From: Neisseria weixii
GTDB lineage: Bacteria > Pseudomonadota > Gammaproteobacteria > Burkholderiales > Neisseriaceae
Direction: 5' to 3'
Assembly: GCF_002327085.1 (NCBI RefSeq)
Contig: NZ_CP023429.1
Coordinates: forward strand, 2,447,905 to 2,511,904
Length of the DNA: 64,000 bases
Under the pieces are notes generated by a model. That model searched no databases. It was not told where the DNA came from and saw only the letters and a list, made by a program, of their open reading frames with translations. The translations under genes were made by a program, and so were the position numbers. Numbering within the stretch: position 1 is the stretch's first letter; each line of letters begins with the position of its first letter. Positions 32,247-40,848 of this stretch are shown piece by piece.

Positions 32247-32960
32247 ATGGAACACAACCATCAGGTTCTGGTGCGTTTGCGTGAGATGATTGCCGATGGC
32301 GAACTCAAGCCGGGCGAGCGCATTACCGAGATTCCGACTGCGGAAAAACTCGGCGTGTCGCGCTTGCCGGTGCGCATGGCTTTGCAGATTCTGGAGCAGG
32401 AAGGCTTGGTCGAACGCTTGCCCAAACGGGGCTATACTGCCCGTAAAATCACCTCGGCCGATTTTCTGAACGCGTTGGAAGTGCGCGGCACATTGGAAGG
32501 TCTGGCGGCACGTCAGGCGGCGGAACACGGTATGCCGTCTGAAACCGTTGCCCTGCTCGAGCAGGGTTTGGCCGAATTGGATGCAGTGTTCGAGCGTGAA
32601 GTATTCAGTATTGAAGAAGTGGAAATCTATCAAAAATTCAATGTATTGTTTCACGACGCGGTGATTGAGGCTTCGCAAAATCCGGTGATTCGCATGGCTT
32701 TAGCGAAAATTGAAAGCCTGCCGTTTTCATCGATTCAATCGCTGGTCATCGACCGGCGCGAAATGCCGCGCGAGAAAAAACGCCTACTCTACGCCCACTT
32801 GCAGCACCACGCTATCCTGCGCGCGGTGTGCAGCCGCCAAAGCGCAAGGGCAGAAGCCTTGATGCGCGAACACGCGCAATCGCCGGTGTTGTTTACCGAT
32901 TTGCTCAACCGTTTTGAAAACCGCCCGGAATCACTGCATATTGTGCAGGACAATGATTAA
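32247..32960 (+). CDS. GntR-family (FCD) transcriptional regulator
   Basis: Protein of 237 residues. The winged helix-turn-helix (about residues 8-70) has ERITEIPTAEKLGVSRLPVRMALQILEQEGLV cut here to EKLGVSRLPVRMALQILEQE. A helical FCD effector domain follows with AARQAAEHGMPSE and metal-type His residues (FNVLFHDAVIEAS, HLQHHAILRAV). FCD regulators such as VanR are repressors released by their aromatic substrate. The position at the end of the van-type cluster makes a VanR-like role likely but unproven. RBS AAGGA precedes the ATG. The gene is bracketed by two copies of a mini-element. Confidence 0.8.
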   Translation: MEHNHQVLVRLREMIADGELKPGERITEIPTAEKLGVSRLPVRMALQILEQEGLVERLPKRGYTARKITSADFLNALEVRGTLEGLAARQAAEHGMPSETVALLEQGLAELDAVFEREVFSIEEVEIYQKFNVLFHDAVIEASQNPVIRMALAKIESLPFSSIQSLVIDRREMPREKKRLLYAHLQHHAILRAVCSRQSARAEALMREHAQSPVLFTDLLNRFENRPESLHIVQDND

Positions 32961-32994
32961 TGATTTGAGGCCGTCTGAACTGTTCAAACGGTCT

Positions 32995-33090
32995 GAAACC
33001 TTTGCAAAACTCCGGATTTGAGTACAGTTCGAAGTTAGCGCAGCGCATAACGAAAAAATGTGCCGAAGATGGGGATTTTGCAAAGGTCTC
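32995..33090. repeat. GAGACC mini-element, copy B
   Basis: 96 bp from GAAACCTTTGCAAAAC to GATTTTGCAAAGGTCTC. Its ends equal those of the IS5-family copies. The interior matches copy A (GGATTTGAGTACAGTTCG, AGTTAGCGCAGCGCATAACG). Confidence 0.65.
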
Positions 33091-33137
33091 GGCCTTGTCA
33101 AAATCAGCGGCCACACCTATAATTCACTTTTCATCAC

Positions 33138-33214
33138 AGGCACGTAGCTCAGTTGGTTAGAGCACCACCTTGACATGGTGGGGGTCGTTGGTTCGAATCC
33201 GATCGTGCCTACCA
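33138..33214 (+). tRNA. tRNA-Val (GAC)
   Basis: Cloverleaf with acceptor AGGCACG/CGTGCCT, D-arm GCTCAGTTGGTTAGAGC, anticodon GAC in TTGACAT, T-arm GGTTCGAATCC and encoded CCA. Confidence 0.95.
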
Positions 33215-33220
33215 GATTGA

Positions 33221-33255
33221 AACAGCCGTTTCTGAATCGTCGGAAACGGCTGTTT
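33221..33255 (+). terminator. Terminator of tRNA-Val
   Basis: 12-bp stem AACAGCCGTTTC / GAAACGGCTGTT followed by TTGTT. Confidence 0.7.
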
Positions 33256-33284
33256 GTTAATGTTGATGAATGATAAATAAGGCC

Positions 33285-34534
33285 GAGACCTTTGCAAAAC
33301 CCTGCCCATCACAAAAAAGCTTACTTAGGTTACTAAGCAAGCTTTTTTAACATCAAATATCCCATCATTACCTATAATTCCCTATTTTCGGGCATATTTC
33401 CCCCTTTTCACGCAGCAGCAGACACACAAGCCTGTTGGCCGCTTTCGGCAGGTTGATACCAAACCGCCTTCAAATGACTTTGCGCAGCCACCTTCAACAA
33501 ACCAAAATAATGCCGCACGGTGGTAGCGGAATTTACGGTGCAACGTACCAAAGCTTTGTTCCACCCATAGCGCGTTTTCGACAATTGCTTATTTCTTGCC
33601 TTATCGTCCTCTGTTAACGGATGGCCCCGGTGCGCCTTACGCATAATGCCGTCTGAAAGCCCTTTATGTTGCAGTAAGGCTCGATTGGCTTTGCTGTCAT
33701 ATCCTTTGTCGGCATAAACCTTGGTACCTTCGTCAATTTCTTGAAGCAACGGTTCAAAGTGGTTGCATTCATGTTCGTTGGCCGGTCTGATGTGCAGTTT
33801 CTCGATACAGCCTTCATGGCCGGTACGGGTATGCTGTTTGCAGCCGAGTTTGAACTTGCCGTCCTTCTTTATCCGGCGGGCAGCTTTGTCTTTGCCGGGG
33901 GTGTTTTCTGAAACCACACCGTTTTCACCGGTTTCAATCGCCCGCCGCTGTTTGCCGCCGGCTGTTTGGATAATGGCGGCGTCAATGACGGCTGCTTTGG
34001 CATTTTGGACTTTTAAGCCTTTGCCGGTTAATTGTCGGTTAATCAAATCCAGTAATTAGGCAAGTAGATTGTTTTGTACCGGCCAGTTGCGGTAACGGCA
34101 AAGTGTGCTGTGGCCGGGGTGTCGGGTTCGTCAAAACCGCAGAAGAGGTAAAAGTCGGTACGGGTAATGAGGCTGTGTTCGAGTTCGGGGGCGGACAGGC
34201 TGTGCCATTGGCCGATTAAGACGGCTTTAAACACGGACAGCAATGAATAGGCGGGACGGCCGCCGTTATGACGGGCATAGCGGCCTTTTTGCTGTTCGGG
34301 ATAACCGGCAATGGGTTGCCGGCCGGTAATGAGCTGAACTTTGAGTAAGCGAAAGCAGTTAAGGTTCTTGCCAACCATGGTTTCGGCAGTTTGAAGAAGC
34401 TGCCCATGTAGAAAATCCTCTAAATCCGGCTTAAAGGGAATTTAGAGGATTTTAGGGTGTTTGGGAAGTATTGGAATTACTTGGTAATTATGGTTGCTTT
34501 GTGTGAGGTTTAACAAGGGTTTTGCAAAGGTCTC
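33285..34534 (-). mobile_element. IS5-family (IS1106-like) element, defective copy 1
   Basis: 1250 bp with perfect 19-bp inverted ends GAGACCTTTGCAAAACCCT. The transposase (minus strand) is broken. A 4-bp deletion near codon 7 is judged by the remnant at 6131, which keeps FFKQTAET. A G4 run at 34116-34119 breaks the frame. A TAA replaces the Glu codon before LLDLINRQL, and two compensating indels shift the VEQSFGTLHRKF segment. Remaining DDE-type pieces (AAVIDAAIIQTAGGK, VYADKGYDSKANR) are recognisable. It can move only if a transposase is supplied in trans. Confidence 0.88.
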
Positions 34535-35101
34535 AAAGTGTATTTCTAGAGGTTGGGTAAGCTTAGGCAATTCTGCTGATATTTTGCCATTGTTCATAAT
34601 AACAGAATGCTTTATTTTATAATTTAATATCATGCGCCATTTTTAATCCGATAAATAGAATATTGTGTTACTTGGATTAACTATATACTTAGCAAAAGCC
34701 AATCAATGTTATTGATTTTTGCTAAATTACACGATTTATATTGTAATTTTTATAAGATTATATTTTTGAAATTAAATAGAAAATTATTTTTATCGCAAAA
34801 AGTGATACATAAATGCAACGATTTAAGCAGTATAAATTCCCATCCAAAATCCGGTTTGTAACGGTGCTGTAATAAAGACATCGGTGTCATTAAAGCAGAC
34901 ATCGGTGTCATTTTCAAAAATAAATATTTAATTGCAAAATTTAACTTAAATCGTTATTTTAAGATTATTTATTTACAAAAAAATTGATAATTCTAACAAT
35001 TAAAGCGGTATGATTCGTTCTGTCGGCAAGCTGTACTGCTTTGTCGAAGTACGAAATGTTGTTAAACAACACATTTAAATCAAATTAAGGAAATAAATTA
35101 C
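34535..35101. other. AT-rich region upstream of the peptide pair
   Basis: Over 500 bp with no supported gene and much lower GC than the neighbours. It contains a phased direct repeat (34877-34912) and a plausible promoter, TTGATA at 34984-34989 and TATGAT at 35009-35014 (19-bp spacing). A leader with GTTGTTAAACAAC follows. Low GC suggests acquired DNA. Confidence 0.5.
34877..34912. promoter_or_regulatory. Phased direct repeat, operator-like
   Basis: GACATCGGTGTCATT occurs at 34877-34891 and 34898-34912, a 21-bp period that equals two helical turns. Each copy has a near-palindromic core GACATCGGTGTC. This is the usual layout of a pair of protein-binding sites. It lies about 95 bp upstream of the candidate promoter of the peptide genes. 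Confidence 0.45.
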
Positions 35102-35209
35102 ATGAAACACTTGATGACTTTAGCTGCTGCGTCTTTAATCGGCATGGCCGGTGTGACTGCTTCTGCTGCCATCGTTGCCCGCAATTTGGCGAGTGCTGCT
35201 AAAAAATAA
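35102..35209 (+). CDS. Small secreted peptide 1 (35 residues)
   Basis: Encodes a 35-residue peptide beginning MKHLMTLAAASLIGMAG. The first about 22 residues form a signal peptide: Lys at position 2, a hydrophobic run and the cleavage-type end TASA. A mature tail of about 13 residues, AIVARNLASAAKK, would remain. TAAGGA lies about 11 bases upstream of the ATG. A paralogue of equal length follows 139 bp downstream, sharing LAAASLIGM and the same plan, which argues that both are real genes. Function unknown; a secreted signal or membrane-active peptide are possibilities. No transporter or immunity gene is adjacent. Confidence 0.6.
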   Translation: MKHLMTLAAASLIGMAGVTASAAIVARNLASAAKK

Positions 35210-35348
35210 TGATATTTTAAACATTCATACGAACGAAAATGTACCCGCTTCACCGTAATAAACCCCACAAACAACACTCAACAAGAAAAGAAGATTCCCT
35301 GCCGTCACTCAAACATGCGACAGGATGACACTAGGAAAGGAAACAAAC

Positions 35349-35456
35349 ATGAAAGAATTGATCAAATTGGCCGCCGCTTCATTAATCGGTATGTCAGGTT
35401 TGACTGTGAGCGCGACCAACGTGGCGCAAAACATGGCTGACGCCGCAAACAAATAA
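35349..35456 (+). CDS. Small secreted peptide 2 (35 residues), paralogue
   Basis: Encodes MKELIKLAAASLIGMSG followed by LTVSA and a 13-residue tail TNVAQNMADAANK. Same length and signal-peptide plan as the gene upstream. The signal core is conserved and the tail is diverged, with a basic tail in the first and a neutral one in the second. It has a good RBS (GGAAAGGAAAC before ATG) of its own. A DUS terminator closes the unit, so the two genes could form one transcript. Confidence 0.6.
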   Translation: MKELIKLAAASLIGMSGLTVSATNVAQNMADAANK

Positions 35457-35493
35457 ACAAAAGAATACGCAAATACAAGCGTTTTGGTGATAG

Positions 35494-35527
35494 AAAAGGC
35501 CGTCTGAATGTTCAGGCGGCCTTTTTA
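35494..35527 (+). terminator. DUS hairpin behind the peptide pair
   Basis: AAAAGGCCGTCTGAA facing TTCAGGCGGCCTTTTT with a T tract; typical Rho-independent shape. Confidence 0.7.
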
Positions 35528-35531
35528 TATG

Positions 35532-35641
35532 GTCGTTTAAAATAAATTAAAATAAAAAATGATACAACGTTGCCGGCTACCTTATGTACTGGGTGTACAC
35601 GGCGGTCGATGTCGATTTGTCTTATTTCTATTTTAAACGAC
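35532..35641. repeat. Correia-like MITE with divergent ends
   Basis: 110 bp with perfect 13-bp inverted ends GTCGTTTAAAATA (35532-35544 and 35629-35641). On the minus strand the core reads GACAAATCGAC..CCGC..GTAC..AAGG..GGCAACG..GTA, which parallels the core of Correia elements. The canonical ATAGTGGATT ends are replaced. It lies between the peptide pair and the UDG-like gene. Confidence 0.6.
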
Positions 35642-35647
35642 TGTTAT

Positions 35648-36430
35648 TTAAGCGTGTAATAAGCGTTTGAGTTTTTTCAGTTCTGCCCATGCCTGCGCTT
35701 TTAAGTGGGTCTGGCGCAATAGCCGTGCAGGATGGGGAATCACAAAATAAGGCCGCTTGCCACACACGGCTTGCATGCGTGTGCGCTGGTTTTCGTGTTC
35801 AAAAATCTGCCCCAGAAACAACACAGCCTTAGCTTGCGATTGCGCCAGTTCTTTCGCCAATTCGTCGACGGCGGCCTCGATTTGGGCCTCGCTCGGATTG
35901 GCATTGCTGATGGGGGCGGATTTGACCCAGCAGGTTTTGTGTGCTTGTTGCGGCTGTAAGTCAATCGCTGCCAGCATATTGTCGAGCAACACGCCTACAC
36001 TGCCACTAAACAGCTGGTTGGCTGTGCTGTCTTCCGTAGAAGGGCAAATGCTGACAACCATGATTTCAGATGGTTTGACATCAATCTGCAAGGGGGGCAA
36101 GCCGTCTGCATCCGGGATTTGGTTTTCTTGAGCCGCAGGGTTTTCTACATGGGTGCGCAGTTGCGCGGATGTGGCAGCAGATGGCACTATCGGCGCATTT
36201 TTCTTTTCGTTTACCAACGCCGCCGCAGCCAAGCGGGCATGATGGGCGGCAGGCGAGAGCGAGCGTACGGCTTCTGCAATCGGTTGCGCAGCCGCTTGTG
36301 GTCGGGTATTAGGCGCAGAAGGCAGGTTGCCGCCGATTGTTTCAGACGGCCTGACTGCCGCTTGCTGATTGAGCCACATCGGCCCCAATCCCAGTGCTTC
36401 GTGCAAATGTAAATAACGGCTGCTTAACAT
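35648..36430 (-). CDS. Uracil-DNA glycosylase-like protein
   Basis: Protein of 260 residues. The N-terminal 110 residues are low complexity (Ala/Pro/Gln). The C-terminal half has a UDG fold: ICPSTEDSTANQLFSGSVGVLLDNMLAAI cut here to ICPSTED..FSGSVGVLLDNM (about 128-155), and IPHPARLLRQTHLKAQAW (about 233-250). The motifs resemble family 4 enzymes, but the usual four iron-sulphur Cys set and GEAPG motif are not evident. Activity is therefore uncertain. It lies directly before rimI and tsaB on the same strand, a common neisserial order. Confidence 0.65.
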   Translation of the reverse strand: MLSSRYLHLHEALGLGPMWLNQQAAVRPSETIGGNLPSAPNTRPQAAAQPIAEAVRSLSPAAHHARLAAAALVNEKKNAPIVPSAATSAQLRTHVENPAAQENQIPDADGLPPLQIDVKPSEIMVVSICPSTEDSTANQLFSGSVGVLLDNMLAAIDLQPQQAHKTCWVKSAPISNANPSEAQIEAAVDELAKELAQSQAKAVLFLGQIFEHENQRTRMQAVCGKRPYFVIPHPARLLRQTHLKAQAWAELKKLKRLLHA

Positions 36431-36458
36431 AGGAATCGTTTCAAAATATGCTGTCGTT

Positions 36459-36899
36459 TCAGACGGCCTTGTCCATCAGCACCGCATCTTCGCGGCGGTC
36501 ATCGTGCAGGGAATAATAATCTCGGCGGCGGCCGCATTCGGCAAAACCGTATTTGCGGTAAAGCATTTGCGCCGCTTCATTGCTTTCACGCACTTCCAAA
36601 AACAAACGCGTGATGTGTTGCGTTGAGGCCGTCTGAAACCATTGCGCCAATAAGGCGGCGGCAATGCCTTGGCGGCGGAAGTCGGGCGCGGTGGCAACCA
36701 GATGCAATTCGGATTCGTCGCACACACTTTGCCACGCGATAAAGCCGCTGAGACAGCCGTTGGTTTCACTCACTAAAACCGTTTCCGTGCGGCTTTCGAT
36801 GGCTGATTCAAATTGTTTGACCGACCATGGCGACGGGTTGCTCACCGCATCAATTTTTGCCAAAGTAGCACAATCTGCTGAAGTTGCCGGGCGAATCAT
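36459..36899 (-). CDS. rimI: Ribosomal protein S18 alanine N-acetyltransferase
   Basis: GNAT acetyltransferase of 146 residues. The acetyl-CoA loop is FRRQGIAAALL (about residue 74), followed by FLEVRESNEAAQMLYRKYGF. It acetylates the N-terminus of S18. Its start overlaps the tsaB end by 4 bp, and RimI-TsaB adjacency is common. Confidence 0.87.
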   Translation of the reverse strand: MIRPATSADCATLAKIDAVSNPSPWSVKQFESAIESRTETVLVSETNGCLSGFIAWQSVCDESELHLVATAPDFRRQGIAAALLAQWFQTASTQHITRLFLEVRESNEAAQMLYRKYGFAECGRRRDYYSLHDDRREDAVLMDKAV

Positions 36900-37573
36900 G
36901 CTTGGCCTTTTCGTTCGGCTTGCTCTTTTGCGGTCAGGGCAATTTTATTGCGTACATACAGCAATTCCGCCTCTGCCGCATCAGTGGCCGGATAGCGGCC
37001 GGTAGCGGCTAAGTTCAGATAATCGGCGGCGGTCGGCATATCGGTTTCGCCGTCGAACGGCGGTTTGTCGGCTAATGCAAACGCATTACCGATACCGTCT
37101 GAGCACGTCATGCCGTCGGGCGCAGTGATTTCTGCGGCTTTGCCGACTTGGTAGTCGCTCAAGCGGCGGTGGTTGACGGTGTCGAACCAAGCGTAAAACA
37201 CTTCACCCATGCGCGCATCGGTGGCCGCCAGCACGCAAGCTTGGTTGGGGCGCTGGTAGGCCACGGCATCCAAACACGGTATTCCGATTAAGGGCGTGGT
37301 AAATGGAGCCGCCAAACCTTGCGCCACGCCGGTGCCGATACGCAAGCCGGTGAACGCGCCCGGTCCTTGTGCATACACAATGGCTCCCAAATCGGCTGCG
37401 CCTATGCCAGCTTTAGCAAACAATGCGCCGATCTGCGGCAAAATCAACTCGGATTGCTTGGTGCCGACCGCTTTATGATACACATGGGCTTGATCGCGGT
37501 GGCGCAGGGCGAGCGAAAGATAGGAAGTGCTGGTGTCGATGGCCAATATGGGGCGGTTAAAATCGGCTTGCAT
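36896..37573 (-). CDS. tsaB: tRNA threonylcarbamoyladenosine biosynthesis protein TsaB
   Basis: ASKHA-fold protein of 225 residues with ILAIDTSTSYLSLAL at the N-terminus and VYAQGPGAFTGLRIGTGVAQGLA (about 68-90, split here as VYAQGPGAFTGLRIGTGV). It partners TsaD, TsaE and TsaC for t6A37 formation in tRNA. Operon with rimI and the UDG-like gene. The divergent gluQ starts 140 bp away. Confidence 0.9.
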   Translation of the reverse strand: MQADFNRPILAIDTSTSYLSLALRHRDQAHVYHKAVGTKQSELILPQIGALFAKAGIGAADLGAIVYAQGPGAFTGLRIGTGVAQGLAAPFTTPLIGIPCLDAVAYQRPNQACVLAATDARMGEVFYAWFDTVNHRRLSDYQVGKAAEITAPDGMTCSDGIGNAFALADKPPFDGETDMPTAADYLNLAATGRYPATDAAEAELLYVRNKIALTAKEQAERKGQA

Positions 37574-37712
37574 GGTGGGTGCTTTAGAGTTTTTTCAGAC
37601 GGCATTATAGCATTGCTTGACTTATAATATGGCTTTTGAACATGCTTGAGGCTGTCTGAAATATTCGGCTTGAAAGTGGTTTGGTCAATCATCAGATGGA
37701 ACGGTTCGCGTT

Positions 37713-38599
37713 ATGTATGTAGGACGTTTTTCCCCCAGTCCGACGGGTTTGTTGCACATCGGATCACTGCTGACTGCGTTGGCTTCGTATGCTGATGCCC
37801 GCGCGCACAACGGCAAGTGGCTGGTTCGCATGGAAGATTTGGATCCGCCGCGCGAGATGGCCGGTGCCGCCGACCATATTTTGCACACGCTGGAAGCCTT
37901 TGGTTTTGAATGGGACGGCGAAGTCGCCTACCAAAGCCGCCGCCATCATTTATACGAAGATGCCTTAGGCCGTCTGAAAGACAAGGGCTTGGTGTATCCG
38001 TGTTATTGCAGCCGCAAGGATTGGCAGGCCGCTGCAAGTATGGGGCGGATGGTTTTGTGTACAACGGCCGCTGCCGTGTGGCTGACCATAGGCCGTCTGA
38101 AAACGGCAAACCGCCGGCGTGGCGTATTCGTGTGCCGGACAGAATCATCGGCTTTGACGATATGCTTGTCGGGCATTATGCGCAGAATCTGGCGAGTGAC
38201 ATCGGCGATTTTGTGCTGCTGCGTGCAGATGGTTTTTGGGCGTATCAATTGGCGGTGGTGGTTGACGATGCCGAGCAGGGCATCACCCATATTGTGCGTG
38301 GGCAGGATTTGCTGGTTTCCACGCCGAGACAAATTTTTTTACAATATTCTCTTGGGTTTAGTCGGCCGGGCTATGCGCATCTGCCGCTTTTGGTGAACCA
38401 ATCGGGGCAGAAATGGTCTAAGCAAACGCTAGCGCCTGCGCTGGATGGCTCACAAGCCGAACTATTATTACGGCAGGTTTCGGCTTATCTGAATCTGCCA
38501 CCTGCGCCACAAATCGACCGTCCGCGCGATTTGCTCGATTGGGCGGTGTTGCATTGGCAAATCAGCCGAGTGCCGAAGCAAGCAATATGCACCGAATGA
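37713..38599 (+). CDS. gluQ: Glutamyl-Q tRNA(Asp) synthetase, one frameshift
   Basis: Joined frames give about 295 residues, the normal GluQ-RS length. The first part has the HIGH-type motif [13 protein letters not shown] and the zinc-site segment [11 protein letters not shown]. The second part ([12 protein letters not shown]..) has [40 protein letters not shown] and the KMSKS-like [12 protein letters not shown]. The break is at the G4 run 38042-38045; G5 restores MGADGF. The enzyme glutamylates queuosine on tRNA-Asp and lacks the anticodon-binding domain of GltX. Confidence 0.85.
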
Positions 38600-38882
38600 G
38601 TTGGCATATATGCGACAATTCCGACTTTTGGTTACTTCGTTTTTATTAAAGTTTGTAAGTAATTTGAAGAATATATGTTTTTAAAACTGAAATCCTTTAA
38701 TATTGCGGGTTAATCCAAACTGGGTTTGAATGGTTGGGACTTACGCCGGGCTATTCAATCATGGATCGTAGTAATCAAAAAAGTATATTTTTTCATTACT
38801 ACTCAGACTCAGATTCTTTCGGGCTTGATTGCCAGACCGTCTGTAATATTGTTAACCATTAAAATAAAAAGAATGCCAGAAT
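38600..38882. other. Intergenic, nothing convincing
   Basis: 283 bp of AT-rich sequence. A 33-codon open frame (38761-38862) lacks an RBS and is not called. The DUS copy CCGTCTG here is degenerate. Confidence 0.4.
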
Positions 38883-39614
38883 ATGCCAAGTGCTATTATT
38901 GTAGAAGATGAAGTGCTAGCCGCTGAGCGCTTACGGGTTTTGTTAGAAGAATGCAATGTTGTGCTGCTGAAAATATTTCATCATGCGCAGCCTGCATTGG
39001 ATTGGTTGAGCGTACATGAAGCGGACATTGTATTCGCCGATATCGGTTTGCCGGAAATCACCGGTTTGGAATTGGTCGAACGCATCAAACGCGTGGCCAA
39101 ACGTCAGCCGGAAGTGATTTTCACCACAGCTTATGAAGAGCATGCTTTGCGCGCCTTTGAGTTGGCTGCGGTGGATTATCTGCTCAAACCGATTAAAATG
39201 TCGCGCTTACAAACTGCTTTAGAGCGGGTGAGCGAAAAATATCAGGAAAAAGCAGACGATTTCACCCATTTCAAAGTATTCAACCGCAACCGTATGGTGG
39301 AAATCCCATGGCAGCAAGTACGCTATTTGTTGGCCGAACACAAAACCGTATTTTTGTTTACCGGAGACGGCCAAAGCTACGAGCTACCGAAAACTTTGGT
39401 GTATTGGGAAGAATTGCTGGGGGAAAAAGTCATCCGTATTCACCGAAACGCCTTGGTGTTCCGCCATACCTTGGATTGTCTGATTCGTTTGGATGATGAA
39501 GAAGATGAAAACAATGCCACATGGGGCGCCCGCGTGCTCGACGTTGAAAAACCGCTTGCCGTCAGCCGCCGTCAACTGGCCGCTATTCGAAAAATTTTGA
39601 AAAACGGCGCGTAA
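38883..39614 (+). CDS. LytTR-family response regulator (AlgR-like)
   Basis: Protein of 243 residues. The receiver domain has E8, D9, phosphoacceptor Asp53 in VFADIGLPEITG, and LLKPIKMSRL with the conserved Lys. The C-terminal LytTR DNA-binding domain has RMVEIPWQQVRYLLAEHKTV (about 140-160) and VIRIHRNALV. No histidine kinase gene is adjacent, so its partner is elsewhere. It is similar in plan to AlgR, which controls pili and envelope functions in Pseudomonas. The start follows two ATGs in another frame; RBS is weak. Confidence 0.82.
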   Translation: MPSAIIVEDEVLAAERLRVLLEECNVVLLKIFHHAQPALDWLSVHEADIVFADIGLPEITGLELVERIKRVAKRQPEVIFTTAYEEHALRAFELAAVDYLLKPIKMSRLQTALERVSEKYQEKADDFTHFKVFNRNRMVEIPWQQVRYLLAEHKTVFLFTGDGQSYELPKTLVYWEELLGEKVIRIHRNALVFRHTLDCLIRLDDEEDENNATWGARVLDVEKPLAVSRRQLAAIRKILKNGA

Positions 39615-39626
39615 ACGATTTATCAT

Positions 39627-39657
39627 AAAACCCTGCTTTATTAAGCAGGGTTTTTTT
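39627..39657 (+). terminator. Terminator behind the LytTR regulator
   Basis: AACCCTGC-TTTATTAA-GCAGGGTT stem followed by seven T. Confidence 0.85.
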
Positions 39658-39712
39658 ATTTCAGACGGCTAGAACCCTTCTGAAAATAGGCAACGGGATG
39701 AAAGGATAAAAT

Positions 39713-40378
39713 ATGGCTTTGGAAGTATATTTGGTGCGTCACGGCAAAACCGTTTTCAATAAAGTCGGCCGTTTGCAAGGTTGGAGTGATTCTCCCTTAC
39801 TGGCGGAAGGCAAAGAAGCCGCTCGCGCATTAGGGCGAGCATTACAAGGTAAGGTCGACTTTGATGCTGCATTTTGCAGCATCAGCCCCCGCGCGGCAGA
39901 TACCGCAAAAATCATTTTAGAAGCCAAAGGCCAAGCGGATTTGCCTTTGAGTGTGATTGAGGAAGTACGTGAATATTGTTTTGGTGGTTTTGAAGGTGAC
40001 TTGGTGCAAAACGTGCATGGCCTGATTGCACAGCATCGAGGCTTCTCATCAATAGAAACATGGTTCGAAGCCTACCGAACCGGCACGCATCACATGCTGG
40101 CCGAAACTGTTAGCGAATTAGACCCCTTAGGCTTGGCCGAAAATGAAGCCCAATTTATGGGCCGCTTAAAACAAGGCGTGGATATTTTGTGTCAAAAGTC
40201 ACCTGTTCATGGCAAAGTCTTGCTTGTATCGCACGGTATGGCAATTACCGGAATATTAAAACTCATTGATTCACAGTCAACTTTATATAAAAGTGTCGAA
40301 AATGCAACAGTTTCACGACTTTGGTTTGAGAGTGGCAGATGGAAAATTGAATCGATTGGAGAGAACTTATCTATATAA
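39713..40378 (+). CDS. Histidine phosphatase family protein
   Basis: Protein of 221 residues. The phosphate-binding RHG motif is in VYLVRHGKTVFN (His10). The second His is in LLVSHGMAITGIL. The acid residue lies in EEVREYCFGGFEGD. It belongs to the phosphoglycerate-mutase-like branch 1; the substrate is not predictable and may be a small phosphate ester. AAAGGA precedes the ATG. The last third is more AT-rich than the first. Confidence 0.8.
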   Translation: MALEVYLVRHGKTVFNKVGRLQGWSDSPLLAEGKEAARALGRALQGKVDFDAAFCSISPRAADTAKIILEAKGQADLPLSVIEEVREYCFGGFEGDLVQNVHGLIAQHRGFSSIETWFEAYRTGTHHMLAETVSELDPLGLAENEAQFMGRLKQGVDILCQKSPVHGKVLLVSHGMAITGILKLIDSQSTLYKSVENATVSRLWFESGRWKIESIGENLSI

Positions 40379-40848
40379 AATAAATGTTCATATTGAATAA
40401 ATGTATTAATTTAATAAATTTATCTAAAAATATAGTATGATTTATTTGATTTGAATAGTAATATTTAGTTTAATATTAATACAATACATCAATATTTGTT
40501 ATATTTCGGGCAAGTAAAGAAAATTTTTTTGTTAAGGGGGTGACGATGGCACCTAGGGGATAATTGCGTAAATAATTAATAATTTTTAAATCAATATAGT
40601 TATTGATTTAAAAATAAAATAAAGATGACTGAAGGAGACTATCTATAATAAGTAATGAATGAAAATTAAGTTTGAAGGCATGTTGTGCTAAATTAATTTA
40701 ATTTTTATAGTTAATATACCCTCATATATCTTTGAAATTGGGATTTTCAGTATCTATTTTAGATAAAAAAACCTGAATTTGTCAATGGCATATTCTAAAT
40801 AAATATATTTAGGTGTATTTTTTCAGTGTTTTTATCAGGGAGATAATT
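40379..40848. other. AT-rich intergenic region upstream of the adhesin
   Basis: About 470 bp with very low GC and no supported gene. A perfect 15-bp inverted repeat with a 4-base loop (ATTTTTAAATCAATA, 40582-40615) is the only clear structure. It probably carries the adhesin promoter. Confidence 0.5.

Noticed and set aside
36091..36100. G6 run in the UDG-like gene as a frameshift site
   Set aside because: The frame is continuous through it, so no lesion is implied.
38761..38862. 33-codon frame starting MDRSNQKS before the LytTR regulator
   Set aside because: No RBS and no paralogue, unlike the peptide pair at 35 kb.
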